Below, piece after piece: positions 16,586-24,732 of a stretch of DNA of 64,000 nucleotides; the stretch's first letter is position 1; every line of letters begins with the position of its first letter. Under the pieces are notes generated by a model. That model did no database searches. It was not told the origin of the DNA and saw only the letters and a program-made list of their open reading frames with translations. The DNA is taken from contig NZ_JANHAW010000001.1 of assembly GCF_024464595.1 (NCBI RefSeq), positions 62,001 to 126,000 of the forward strand, in the 5' to 3' direction. The translations under genes were made by a program, and so were the position numbers. This DNA comes from Halobellus litoreus. Its GTDB lineage: Archaea; Halobacteriota; Halobacteria; Halobacteriales; Haloferacaceae.

Positions 16586-16631
16586 GTCAGGTAGGCTAGG
16601 AACTATATGTGAGATATCCTTCCAGTGACGT

Positions 16632-17465
16632 ATGATTGGATTTGGGGATTTACCCGACTTCGTGTATATCGACGAAGCTCGTGTTGAACAACGACTACAG
16701 TTTGTAAATGAAGGACAGATTGCTGAACTCGTTGAGACGCATACAGAGGACGAGTCTAAGACAAGTGGAGGCGGGCTAAATATCTACAAAGTCCTCAAGT
16801 ATAACAGAGAGAAGAGTTCTGGCGAATCTGATGAAGTCGCGCGTACTATCCAAAGCACACCGGTGGGCCAACTCGCTGTTTTCTTCGGATTGCTTGATGA
16901 TGACGTAGGGGTCACTGATTTAAAAGAACTCTCCCGGAAAGAACGCGCTCAGTTGAGCGACGGCGATTTCGTAACGGTGACTGGGACCATTCGTGAGTCA
17001 CCGATTGCTAAGATGATGCGCATTATCGACAAGTACCAGATAGATATCGAGAACTGGGTAGACTTCTCAGAGGAAGACATTGGTATCGAGGCGTTCCAAG
17101 CTGAGTTGGACGATGCTCGTGGTTATTATGATATGAGTATGGAGGGCGAGGTTGATGGCCGATATGTCTTCCGTCTATTGTCAGAAGATATGACGGGTAT
17201 TGAAAGCGGGTTCCCGAGTAAGTATAAGGAATATACCGTATTCGGACGGATTGAGCATCTCTTTGAAGGCAGCGAGAAAGAGCATCACCTGTCGATATTT
17301 GACGAGATGGGGACTCGTGACCGAAGTGAGCGCCGGGACCGAAAGCGACGAATGAAGAAGATGGCTAGCGACATGAGTCAGTTCTACGATGGGAACGCGG
17401 ATGAATCGATGTTCTATATCGAGTCACCCGATATTTTGATAACACCTATCGCAATTTTCTCATAA
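16632..17465 (+). CDS. hypothetical protein, DUF6414-like
   Basis: The 277-residue soluble protein starts with a short hydrophobic beta strand ending in VYIDEARVEQRLQFV, has a Gly/Ser linker, then a mixed alpha/beta body (TPVGQLAVFFGLLDDDV, SDGDFVTVTGTIRESPIAKMMRII, YTVFGRIEHLFEGSE). The D-x-x-x-V opening and the OB-like FVTVTGTI stretch recall DUF6414-type proteins found in defence and mobile-element settings; this is a weak recollection. A basic patch near 230-245 (RSERRDRKRRMKKMA) could bind nucleic acid. Confidence 0.5.
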   Translation: MIGFGDLPDFVYIDEARVEQRLQFVNEGQIAELVETHTEDESKTSGGGLNIYKVLKYNREKSSGESDEVARTIQSTPVGQLAVFFGLLDDDVGVTDLKELSRKERAQLSDGDFVTVTGTIRESPIAKMMRIIDKYQIDIENWVDFSEEDIGIEAFQAELDDARGYYDMSMEGEVDGRYVFRLLSEDMTGIESGFPSKYKEYTVFGRIEHLFEGSEKEHHLSIFDEMGTRDRSERRDRKRRMKKMASDMSQFYDGNADESMFYIESPDILITPIAIFS

Positions 17466-17471
17466 TCTCTT

Positions 17472-17492
17472 GGTCTGGCCAAGGACTTTTCA
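17472..17492 (+). promoter_or_regulatory. promoter element shared with the 15023 gene
   Basis: GGTCTGGCCAAGGACTT followed by TTCA matches 14975-14995 at 18 of 21 positions. It ends 23 bases before the ATG at 17516, so its last bases fall where a haloarchaeal TATA box is expected. Shared control of the two membrane-protein genes is inferred. Confidence 0.45.
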
Positions 17493-17515
17493 ATCTTTAA
17501 AACAATATCTAAAGG

Positions 17516-17839
17516 ATGAGTAGTACGCTGGAGGACGGCTTCGAAGCAGGAGGAGCACTAGCAATTGCACTATTCTTCTTGCTTGTCTTCCCAGCGATTC
17601 GCGATGCTTCGTCCCTTACTGCAGCGATTAATACGTTCGAGCGGTTCGCCGTCGCGCTTGTGTATTCGGTCGCTCCATCAAATGAGTTGGCGATGATGGT
17701 GGATGCCGTCGTCTCTGTAGTGGGTGGGTCGATGGCCGCGAGTGGATTCGAGTTCGATATCCGGGTGTTCGTTGTTGTCGCGGGCTTCCTGTGGATTGCG
17801 ACGAATCTCGTGATGAACTGGTTCTTCCCGCCTATCTAA
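17516..17839 (+). CDS. small membrane protein
   Basis: The 107-residue protein has three membrane segments (ALAIALFFLLVFPAI, about 45-75, and VFVVVAGFLWIATNLVMNWFF). It ends in FFPPI. It converges on the NTPase gene, from which it is separated by a hairpin at 17883-17900. No motif. It may be part of a membrane-modifying set with 15023 and 16067. Confidence 0.6.
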   Translation: MSSTLEDGFEAGGALAIALFFLLVFPAIRDASSLTAAINTFERFAVALVYSVAPSNELAMMVDAVVSVVGGSMAASGFEFDIRVFVVVAGFLWIATNLVMNWFFPPI

Positions 17840-17882
17840 TACAGACGGACAGACAGACACCCACCCCCGCCAAATGCGGGCG

Positions 17883-17900
17883 CTCGCGTATGCGCGCGAG
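17883..17900. terminator. hairpin between convergent genes
   Basis: CTCGCG (17883-17888) and CGCGAG (17895-17900) form a 6-bp stem with a 6-base loop between the ends of the rightward 17516 gene and the leftward NTPase gene. A CA/CCC-rich run precedes it. Bidirectional termination is inferred from position. Confidence 0.4.
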
Positions 17901-17906
17901 GCCGGC

Positions 17907-19052
17907 TCACTCGTCGTCTCCGAAAATTGGCTCGTACTTCTCCTCGTATCGCTGCTTGTGTCGAGTCACAGTCTTGCTGGAGACATCGTACAAGTCAGCA
18001 ATCTCGCTGTTGGTCAAGTCAGTCGACCAAGCGAGCAACGCAATCATCTCGCGCTTGTGTTCCTCCATCAGCTCGTCCAGTTCAGCCTGAGTGACGTTCT
18101 CGCCGTCCTCACCGGCTGCGTCTGGGTCGAAGACGAACTCTCCCTCGTCGTACGTCGACCAGTCCTCGAACGACGTAGCAGGGACGCCTGAGAGCCCCAT
18201 AATCTTACCAACGCCTTTCCGGTCTACTACGTCGTGGTAGAATACCGCTTTTTTCTGCGACTCTTTGTGGACGAACGCTGTGCACAGGGTCCGGAGTGAT
18301 GGTCCGATGTCTTTGCCGTCCTGCCCGATGAGCAGCATATTCGCGTTCGCCTTTCGAGCAAGTTTGAGCAGCTTAGCGAGGTGCTTAGCCTTCTGCTGGT
18401 CAGAGCCAGACCCGGTGAAAATCTGGGCTGCCTCGTCGATAATCATCACTATCGGCTCAACCTCCTCCCCGGCTCGCATCCGAGCTCGGCGGTCGCTCAG
18501 AATCTCGATGAGCTCGCTGTAGTGAGTGATGGTGCGGTCGAGTTCGTCGCTCTCGATGTTGGCGGCGAGGACAATGTTCTCCCTTCCGTAGATGCTGATG
18601 AATATCTCCAGTAGCAAGAACGCGAAGTCCGTCTTCCCGCTCCCCATAAGCCCATAGATGTAGGCGATGAAGACGGGGATGTCGCGAATCATCTGCTGGA
18701 TGCTCATCAGCGTCTGGATGCCTGATACGTCGGTCTGGTAGCTCACGAGACCCGAGAAGAAACTCAGATGGCTCGTGTTACGCGTCTCCAACGCGACCGT
18801 TGCGGAGATTGTCCCGTATCGCTTGAGAATCTCTTGGCAGTAGACGGTCTTGATGAACTCATCAGGCATGTCTCCGGATGGCCTGTAGTTCGCCTCAGCA
18901 AAGGCGAGATGAGCGGCTACGACAGGGTCTCGGACGAGACCTGCCCATTCGTATACGTCGTGGTGTCGTTGCTTCGGGAGCCTACCCAGAGCGTACTCGC
19001 GGAACTCGGCTTCAACAGGTCGAGAATCGACATCTGGTTCACTGGTGCTCAT
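17907..19052 (-). CDS. P-loop NTPase, pleolipovirus ORF8-like, with C-terminal HTH
   Basis: The 381-residue protein has Walker A GLMGSGKT (134-141), Walker B IVMIIDEA (201-208) and an R-finger/sensor-like stretch (LLKLARKANANMLLIGQDGKD). The last 45 residues form an HTH (DLTNSEIADLYDVSSKTVTRHKQRYEE). It is the final gene of the leftward cassette, where pleolipoviruses encode their conserved NTPase. It overlaps the membrane gene upstream by ATGA. A role in genome handling or virion assembly is inferred. A FtsK/HerA-type pump is possible, but the arrangement is simpler than those. Confidence 0.72.
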   Translation of the reverse strand: MSTSEPDVDSRPVEAEFREYALGRLPKQRHHDVYEWAGLVRDPVVAAHLAFAEANYRPSGDMPDEFIKTVYCQEILKRYGTISATVALETRNTSHLSFFSGLVSYQTDVSGIQTLMSIQQMIRDIPVFIAYIYGLMGSGKTDFAFLLLEIFISIYGRENIVLAANIESDELDRTITHYSELIEILSDRRARMRAGEEVEPIVMIIDEAAQIFTGSGSDQQKAKHLAKLLKLARKANANMLLIGQDGKDIGPSLRTLCTAFVHKESQKKAVFYHDVVDRKGVGKIMGLSGVPATSFEDWSTYDEGEFVFDPDAAGEDGENVTQAELDELMEEHKREMIALLAWSTDLTNSEIADLYDVSSKTVTRHKQRYEEKYEPIFGDDE

Positions 19053-19921
19053 TGTTCGTCACCGGAGTCACCTCCTTCGTCTGCATCTTCGAACCGTTGT
19101 CTGAGTTCGGCGTCGCGGGGAGTGTCCCGGGTACGCTGTCCTTCAACCCGCTGGAGACGGTCGTATCCGTCTTCGAGGTAATCCTGTAGGGGCGTCGCTG
19201 GCGTCCCTTCGGTTTGAGTAGTCGCGAGCTCGCGTCGACGGATGGACTCGTTGATTTCGGCTGCGCCTGCCTCCCGAGCGGCTCGTGACTTCCCAGCGAT
19301 TGTGTCGAGTGCAGCATTCACGAGCAGGAGGAACTCTCCACGAATATCGTCGATAGCACTCTTCTGGGTTCGGACTTCGCTCGGTTCTAAACCGACGTAC
19401 CACGAGGACTTCGCAGTTAGTGTGGAGTCGTCGTACTCATCCGCTTCGTACCCGATTTTTCCGTCCGAGAACTCGATTTTGTGGAGACCGTCAACACCAA
19501 CCTCGTTATCGTTGTCGTCAACCACAGTCAGCTGCTTGAATCGCTGCGGAGGAAGTGCCCATACACCTGTTCGGCCCGTCTTTGGGTCGACGGCGCGCAG
19601 GTAGCGCACATCCTTGCTGAGCAACTTCGCGGCGACGACGAGGGCAGGGAGCGTCGAAATGGTAATCGAGACCCATGCAATCTGGATGTACGGCTTGTGC
19701 TCCTCGGTCAGGAGAAAGAACGGTTCCACCCCGAATACTGTGAGCTCAGAGAGTGCCCAAACGTTGATTCCAATTATGACGAGGAATCCGTAGACCCAGA
19801 GGATTGCTGTCCCAACTATCGGAGCAAGCACAACTACCCAACGGATACCGCGTCCGATTGCTGATACGATGCTCTTGCCGGTCTGTACAACTGTGTTTGT
19901 CCGCGATGTGTTGTCTGTCAT
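19049..19921 (-). CDS. membrane protein, pleolipovirus ORF7-like
   Basis: The 290-residue protein has about three N-terminal membrane helices (WVVVLAPIVGTAILWVYGFLVIIGINVWAL and AWVSITISTLPALVVAAKLL), then a soluble domain and a charged helical tail (about 205-290) rich in Arg/Glu. It lies between the small anchored protein and the NTPase and is coupled to both (1-base gap upstream, ATGA overlap downstream). Position and topology match the conserved membrane protein that precedes the NTPase in pleolipoviruses; no sequence match could be tested. Confidence 0.6.
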   Translation of the reverse strand: MTDNTSRTNTVVQTGKSIVSAIGRGIRWVVVLAPIVGTAILWVYGFLVIIGINVWALSELTVFGVEPFFLLTEEHKPYIQIAWVSITISTLPALVVAAKLLSKDVRYLRAVDPKTGRTGVWALPPQRFKQLTVVDDNDNEVGVDGLHKIEFSDGKIGYEADEYDDSTLTAKSSWYVGLEPSEVRTQKSAIDDIRGEFLLLVNAALDTIAGKSRAAREAGAAEINESIRRRELATTQTEGTPATPLQDYLEDGYDRLQRVEGQRTRDTPRDAELRQRFEDADEGGDSGDEQ

Positions 19922-19922
19922 G

Positions 19923-20459
19923 TTATGCGAGTGTCTCAGTCTTGTTCTTGCGCAGCGTTCCGATGAGGAGTGCGAATACGAGGATGAGGAAGAACGCCAT
20001 CACCGAGCTCACGAGCAGTGCGACGAGAGTCCAGTCACCCTCCGGGAGTACGTCTACTCCTCCAGAGTCATCAGCGAATAGCCAGACTCCTCCATCCGCG
20101 TTGAGCGTTACAGCGCGGTCTTCGGCTACGGTATAGCGAATCTCAGTTACTCCGTCACGAGAGATATCGTAGGTCTGTGGTCGGAGGTCTACGAATGTCC
20201 CGTCGCTTGACCGGCCAGCGTCGACGATGGTAATGGTCGCGCCAGCGCGGTCAGCTTCGACGCGGGCGACGAATGTCTTCTCACCGACCCACTTGGCGTC
20301 GATAACTCTGAGAGAGTCAGAGATGACGAGCTCGTACTCGGTCGGCTCTTCTTCTGGTTCCTCGTTTTCAGGTGTCGATTCCTGTGCAATCACCCCCGTT
20401 GGTACAGCTGCTGTGACGACCAGCAGGCAGAGGATGAGATTGGCAATTAATTTACTCAT
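19923..20459 (-). CDS. signal-peptide, C-anchored protein, pleolipovirus ORF6-like
   Basis: The 178-residue protein has a signal peptide (about 5-25, cleaved before QEST), an acidic Pro/Glu stretch, a beta-rich outside domain (YELVISDSLRVIDAKWVGEKTFVARVEAD) and a C-terminal membrane helix (LVALLVSSVMAFFLILVFALLIG) followed by a short Lys/Arg tail. It is a type I membrane protein. In pleolipoviruses a similar-size anchored protein follows the spike genes. Probably part of the virion or its assembly machinery. Confidence 0.6.
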   Translation of the reverse strand: MSKLIANLILCLLVVTAAVPTGVIAQESTPENEEPEEEPTEYELVISDSLRVIDAKWVGEKTFVARVEADRAGATITIVDAGRSSDGTFVDLRPQTYDISRDGVTEIRYTVAEDRAVTLNADGGVWLFADDSGGVDVLPEGDWTLVALLVSSVMAFFLILVFALLIGTLRKNKTETLA

Positions 20460-20524
20460 GCTATATGTGAATACAACTCAGTCAGAGTGCTTTGCTGTAC
20501 CGCGAAAAAGGATGTTCGGAGCGT

Positions 20525-21877
20525 CTACGCGATGCGTTTCACTGCGACACCGACTGCAACTAGGAACAGGAACGAGCCGATGATTGCGAGGATGCTCTCA
20601 GTGCTTAGGCCGTCAGAGCCGGAGCCACCGCCGACTGGTTCTTCAGTCGTCGGTTCCTCGGTTGTCGTCGTAGTACCGTCGTCAGTCGATTCCTCAACTA
20701 CGACAGTGTACGTCTCGCTAACCGAGTCCGTACCGTCAGAGACGGTCAGTGACGCGTTGTACGTCCCTGCTGTGTCGTAGGTGTACGTTGCAGTAGCGTT
20801 CGTCGAGTCGGTCGTTCCGTCGCCGTCGAAGTCCCAGCTGTACGTCAGCGAGTCTCCATCAGCATCCGTAGAGTTGCTGGCGTCGAACGAGACCGACTCG
20901 TTGACCGTCGCAGTAATGTTGGTAGCTGGGTCCAGCCCAGAGTCGATAACAGGCGGATTGTTGGCCTCGCCAACAGTCACCGTCATCGAGTCCGTCGCCG
21001 TCGCCGTCCCGTCGCTAACAGTCAGGGTGACTGTGTACGAGCCAGCAGCAGCGTAGGAGTACGTAGGCGTCGCTCCAGTAGCGTCCTCGACTCCATCACC
21101 GTCAAAGTCCCACGAGTACGTAAGAGCGTCTCCATCAGCGTCTGAGCTGGCAGAGCCGTCAAACGATACAGTATCACCAACTACCGCAGACTGGTCAGCA
21201 CCAGCGTCAGCGACAGGAGCAGTGTTAGCCTCCTCGACCGTCACCGTCATAGAGTCCGTTTGTGAGCCTGTGCGGTCTGATGTAACAGTAAGGTCAACTG
21301 TGTACGTCCCAGCAGTAGCATAGGAGTACGTCGCAGTAGCCCCAGTAGCGTCCTCGACTCCATCGCCGTCGAAGTCCCAACTGTAACCCGTAATAGTAAC
21401 ACCAGTATATGCATCGTAAGCCGATACACTAACCGTATCACCAGCGGTTACAGTCTGGTCAGTTCCAGCGTCAGCCCACCAAAGGACAGTGTTGCTAGAG
21501 CTCGACCCGTCAGCCAGAGTAATGGTCATATCCTCTTCGTGGCGGTCATACGCAGAGTCAGCCAATCCGAGGTAGTAAACGCCTGCTGTAGCGTCGTCAG
21601 TACCAGACCCTAGGTATACTTTAGCAGTGTCGCCTGCTGCGATGTCAATACTAGTCGTTACAGTCGTCGACGTACCATCTACTGTAATAGAGTCCACAGT
21701 ATGGCTTGCAGTATCGCCGTTTTCGAGGATTACGTATTGTCCGTTAGCATCAATACCGCTATCCACGATACTAACTGCTCCAATAGCACTTACTGGCGTA
21801 GCGAGGCTAAACACCAGTAGGAGCACCATTAGAGGTGTTCCGATTGTTTCAATTGCGTTTCTAATTCGTGTATTCAT
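20525..21877 (-). CDS. PKD-repeat surface protein with C-terminal anchor
   Basis: The 450-residue protein has a signal peptide (1-31), a small beta domain, and three tandem PKD domains, each with the YSWDFDGDG signature and a TYTV.LTV ending. A Thr/Glu stalk (TTTTEEPTTEEPVGGGSGSDG) and a final membrane helix with VKRIA follow. This is the layout of an exposed adhesin or receptor-binding protein. PKD signatures share near-identical DNA, so the repeats may recombine. It sits between the large surface protein and ORF6-like gene, a position not standard in pleolipoviruses. Confidence 0.85.
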   Translation of the reverse strand: MNTRIRNAIETIGTPLMVLLLVFSLATPVSAIGAVSIVDSGIDANGQYVILENGDTASHTVDSITVDGTSTTVTTSIDIAAGDTAKVYLGSGTDDATAGVYYLGLADSAYDRHEEDMTITLADGSSSSNTVLWWADAGTDQTVTAGDTVSVSAYDAYTGVTITGYSWDFDGDGVEDATGATATYSYATAGTYTVDLTVTSDRTGSQTDSMTVTVEEANTAPVADAGADQSAVVGDTVSFDGSASSDADGDALTYSWDFDGDGVEDATGATPTYSYAAAGSYTVTLTVSDGTATATDSMTVTVGEANNPPVIDSGLDPATNITATVNESVSFDASNSTDADGDSLTYSWDFDGDGTTDSTNATATYTYDTAGTYNASLTVSDGTDSVSETYTVVVEESTDDGTTTTTEEPTTEEPVGGGSGSDGLSTESILAIIGSFLFLVAVGVAVKRIA

Positions 21878-21934
21878 TTTTTATTGTTGTTTGAGTTGTC
21901 AGTTTATCACCTCCTGAGAGAGGTTGTTCGAAGT

Positions 21935-23929
21935 CTATGCGACGCTCGTGATGCGGCCGACGAGGTACAGGACGAGGAGGACGAAGAAGACGCCCATCAC
22001 TGCGACTACGCCGAGCGCGAAACCGCCGAGGCCAGCCATCCACGAGCTGATACCATCACCATTGCCACCTCCAGCAGGAGTGGTCGTGATGTCTTCTCGC
22101 TCGCCAATAGCATCTCGGATAGTCTGCTGCTGTTCGATGCGGTCCTTCGCCGAAGTACCCGTAAAGGACGTATCTACGCCCTCGTGAGTGACCGCTACCG
22201 CCTTGTCGTTGAAGTCCGCGTCAAGGTTCCGTTCCAGCGTCCACGAGTTCGAGAGCTGTCGGTCTTCGATTTCTCCCGAGCCAGTCAGGTAGAGCATCGA
22301 GTACCCGGAGTAAGTCTCACCGACGACAAAGCCACGAATCTCGGTCGTAGTCTCGTCGCGGAACAAGACGTACGTACCAGAATCAATAACGGTTGTTCCG
22401 TCGTCGTGGACCGCCTTGAAGATGACAAACTCTTCGTCCTGCATATCCTTCTCAGCGAAGGTTGCAGTGATGTTAGAGCCGTCTCTGTTGACGGTCTCGT
22501 TGTCGACGTTGATTAGGTCGATAGAGATGTTGCTGGTGTCGTAGTCGCTGTTGTCGACGAACATAATGCTCGTCTCATTGGCCTCGTCGAACGTCAGTAC
22601 GCCCTTGTGCGAGTGCGAATCCAGCGATACGTCTCCATTCGAACTCAGGGGGTTAGGCGTCTCGTCGTAGACGAGAGGTGCCGTCTCTGAGTCGTCGACG
22701 AGGACACCTCCCTCATACTCTGTTCCAGAGTCGTTGACGAACATCCTCATATCAGGTGCAGCATCGTATCCCACCGTCTGGTGGAAGTAGAGCTGTGCAG
22801 CCACCGAGGAGTCCATGGCACTACCGTAGTCCATGTAGAATTCGCGGGGGCCGTAGTATTCCGATGGCGGAATCTCACCTGCTGCTACTTCGGTGTAGAT
22901 TTCGTCGACACGAGTATCTACGTCCGAGAGCATCGCAGTCCGGTCCGATTCAAGCTCGGTGATTGCCTGCGCGAGCCAGTAATTGTCTGCTTGCCCGTCA
23001 ACGATACTGATGGTGTCAGTACCACCATTCGGGTCGTTGCCGACAATCTCGATTTGGTCGTTAGCGTCGTATGTCTCTACGACCTCGTCAGATGCGTTGT
23101 AGAACTCGACCGCGACGGTCTTCTCGCCACCGTCCGGGTCAAGGATACGCAGGTCAGCGTACTCGTAGTTAGATGGTTCCGAGTCGTACCCGGATACCGT
23201 CACATCATTGATGCGAGTGACGACCTCTACCTCTTCCCCGTTCGGGAGCGAGACATTTCCGTACTCAAGCGTCGAATTCTCGCCGAACTCAACTGTAGCG
23301 GATGAGAGCGTAGACCCAGATGCCTGACCGATTGCGGCGAGGCGAACACTGATGATAGTGTTCGCATCGGCATCAGTCGTCGTTGCTCGACCCCAAGTGT
23401 ACGTCTCTTCCCACACTTCGTTGTGTCCCTCGTAGAGGACAGTGTATTCGGAGGCGTACGCGTCGTTACCTGCGAGACGCGCCGAACCCCGAGCAACGGA
23501 CTTTGATTCGTCGTTGTACCGGGCCTCGAAAATCTCTTGCTCACCATCGCTGAAAGCGATAATCTGCCACTCGTCAGAGTGAGCGTTAACATCTCCGCGC
23601 ATCTGGCTAACCGTCTCAGCAAGTGAGCCATGTTGGACGTATGCTGCCTCTTCGAGTTCGACGCTATTGCTCGCTTCATCTGGACTGTCGAGCAGTCCGG
23701 ATACGACACAATAGACCCCGCTACCTCCGCCTGTGCCGACGAAGATTGCCCATGAGGACAACTTAGACGGGTCACAAACGTCGAGGCTACCGTCTGAATC
23801 CTCTTGTGCGGTGGCAGAGGTTACGAATCCGCCGTACGGGGCGAAAATCGCACTCACGACCATCACTACGATGAGAACTGAGAGGGCAGTCCGTCCGATT
23901 GTTTTAGTGTTACTCATAAATCGATTCAC
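21935..23929 (-). CDS. large envelope/spike-like surface protein
   Basis: The 664-residue protein has a signal peptide (about 13-41, ending SATAQ), a long acidic Thr/Asn-rich outside region with many Asn-x-Ser/Thr sequons, a short helical stalk near 590-610 (TSAKDRIEQQQTIRDAIGERED), a Gly linker and a C-terminal helix (GLGGFALGVVAVMGVFFVLLVLYLVG). This is the architecture of the pleolipovirus spike (VP4-like): exported, C-anchored, coiled stalk near the membrane. It follows a small membrane protein and precedes ORF6-, ORF7- and NTPase-like genes. An S-layer-like host protein is less likely in this context. Confidence 0.72.
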   Translation of the reverse strand: MNRFMSNTKTIGRTALSVLIVVMVVSAIFAPYGGFVTSATAQEDSDGSLDVCDPSKLSSWAIFVGTGGGSGVYCVVSGLLDSPDEASNSVELEEAAYVQHGSLAETVSQMRGDVNAHSDEWQIIAFSDGEQEIFEARYNDESKSVARGSARLAGNDAYASEYTVLYEGHNEVWEETYTWGRATTTDADANTIISVRLAAIGQASGSTLSSATVEFGENSTLEYGNVSLPNGEEVEVVTRINDVTVSGYDSEPSNYEYADLRILDPDGGEKTVAVEFYNASDEVVETYDANDQIEIVGNDPNGGTDTISIVDGQADNYWLAQAITELESDRTAMLSDVDTRVDEIYTEVAAGEIPPSEYYGPREFYMDYGSAMDSSVAAQLYFHQTVGYDAAPDMRMFVNDSGTEYEGGVLVDDSETAPLVYDETPNPLSSNGDVSLDSHSHKGVLTFDEANETSIMFVDNSDYDTSNISIDLINVDNETVNRDGSNITATFAEKDMQDEEFVIFKAVHDDGTTVIDSGTYVLFRDETTTEIRGFVVGETYSGYSMLYLTGSGEIEDRQLSNSWTLERNLDADFNDKAVAVTHEGVDTSFTGTSAKDRIEQQQTIRDAIGEREDITTTPAGGGNGDGISSWMAGLGGFALGVVAVMGVFFVLLVLYLVGRITSVA

Positions 23930-23937
23930 CCGGGTGT

Positions 23938-24132
23938 TTAGAGTTCGTTGGCTGCTTCGTAGATGCCATAAGCGGCTGCAGCCGTACCAGCCATTCCCAC
24001 GAGACCGAGCGTAGCAAGACCTGTGTCGTCGACTCCTGCGAGGAGGTCGAGCCGAAGAACGTTGTTCACACCGAAGATACCAGCTCCGACGACTGCCGAA
24101 GCGTTACCAAGGATTTTGACAATTGCATTCAT
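23938..24132 (-). CDS. small membrane protein, candidate internal virion membrane protein
   Basis: The 64-residue protein consists of two hydrophobic segments (ASAVVGAGIFGVNNVL and LATLGLVGMAGTAAAAYGIYEAA) and little else. It is the first gene of the leftward structural cassette, 8 bp before the spike-like gene. Pleolipoviruses encode an internal membrane protein (VP3-like) here, though those are usually larger. High expression is expected from the good TATA box at 24179-24186. Confidence 0.6.
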   Translation of the reverse strand: MNAIVKILGNASAVVGAGIFGVNNVLRLDLLAGVDDTGLATLGLVGMAGTAAAAYGIYEAANEL

Positions 24133-24178
24133 TGTTCTATTTTACCACCCCCTTTTGTTGCGGAGGATAGTGTAGTCG

Positions 24179-24186
24179 TATAAAAG
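24179..24186 (-). promoter_or_regulatory. TATA box of the leftward structural operon
   Basis: The minus strand reads CTTTTATA at 24186-24179, 47 bases before the ATG at 24132. It is the best TATA-like sequence in the divergent region. An adjacent 6-bp inverted repeat (AGCGAG/CTCGCT, 24215-24229) lies just upstream and could bind a late regulator. Confidence 0.6.
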
Positions 24187-24245
24187 AGGACGAATTGCAT
24201 TGGTGTTGCCCCGAAGCGAGCTACTCGCTCACACAGTAGATACGC

Positions 24246-24275
24246 GCCCCGGGAGCTTTTCACGAAAACCGGGGC
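24246..24275. repeat. GC-AT composite hairpin
   Basis: GCCCCGG (24246-24252) pairs with CCGGGGC (24269-24275), and inside it TTTTC pairs with GAAAA around a 2-base loop, with a 4-base bulge on one side. It sits in the divergent control region between the structural operon and the iteron-like repeats. Candidate origin hairpin or regulatory structure. Confidence 0.5.
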
Positions 24276-24413
24276 ACACACAGAGCACCGACGAAGCGGT
24301 TGATTGAGAGGCGATACATGCGAGCTTAGCCCGATGAATCTCGTAATCGTAAGCGTTGGGCGACTCGCACTCTGACAATCGAAGACCGACTGCAAAGGTA
24401 TTGTCTCGCCCAA

Positions 24414-24657
24414 AGCTCATTCCAAACGAGGGGTGTGGTTGACCCGAGAAGCTCATTCAAAACGAGGGGTGTCGAACCGTACATTTCCTCTGTAAGAGGG
24501 CAGTACAACCACTGAGTTCCCAGATGAACAAGGATTTACAGCGGAAACGCGGGGTTCAAGATATTGACTGCTCGTACCGCGGGTTTCCGCTGTAAGGGTC
24601 TCTTAGAAGGGATGAAACGCAGGATATCGACGGATACTCATTCAAAATGAGGGGTGT
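24414..24657. repeat. iteron-like 23-bp repeats (three copies)
   Basis: Copies at 24414-24436, 24450-24472 and 24635-24657 share CTCATTCMAAAYGAGGGG plus TGT. Each contains its own dyad; in the third copy CTCATT and AATGAG pair perfectly around CAA. The first two start 36 bp apart and differ at one base; the third is 185 bp on. All point the same way. Clustered dyad-containing direct repeats are typical of replication origins bound by an initiator, or of operators for a dimeric repressor. Confidence 0.75.
24484..24595. repeat. TTACAGMGGAAA motif, three alternating copies
   Basis: The motif is on the minus strand at 24484-24495, plus at 24536-24547 and minus at 24584-24595, about 50 bp apart and lying between iterons 2 and 3. 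The last two form an extended inverted repeat. A fourth copy follows the serine recombinase stop (14958-14969), and a decayed one follows the recombinase remnant (16568-16579). Candidate recombination site or operator. The rest of 24133-24732 shows no convincing gene. Confidence 0.7.
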
Positions 24658-24732
24658 TCCGAGTGGCGCATCAAGCCAGAAACAGCGCAATCCAACACGA
24701 ACATTAAGTGTTCAGACTCTGACCGATATAGA

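Noticed and set aside
24414-24657. Possible CRISPR array
   Set aside because: Only three repeats, unequal spacing (36 and 185 bp), dyads within each copy, and no cas genes.
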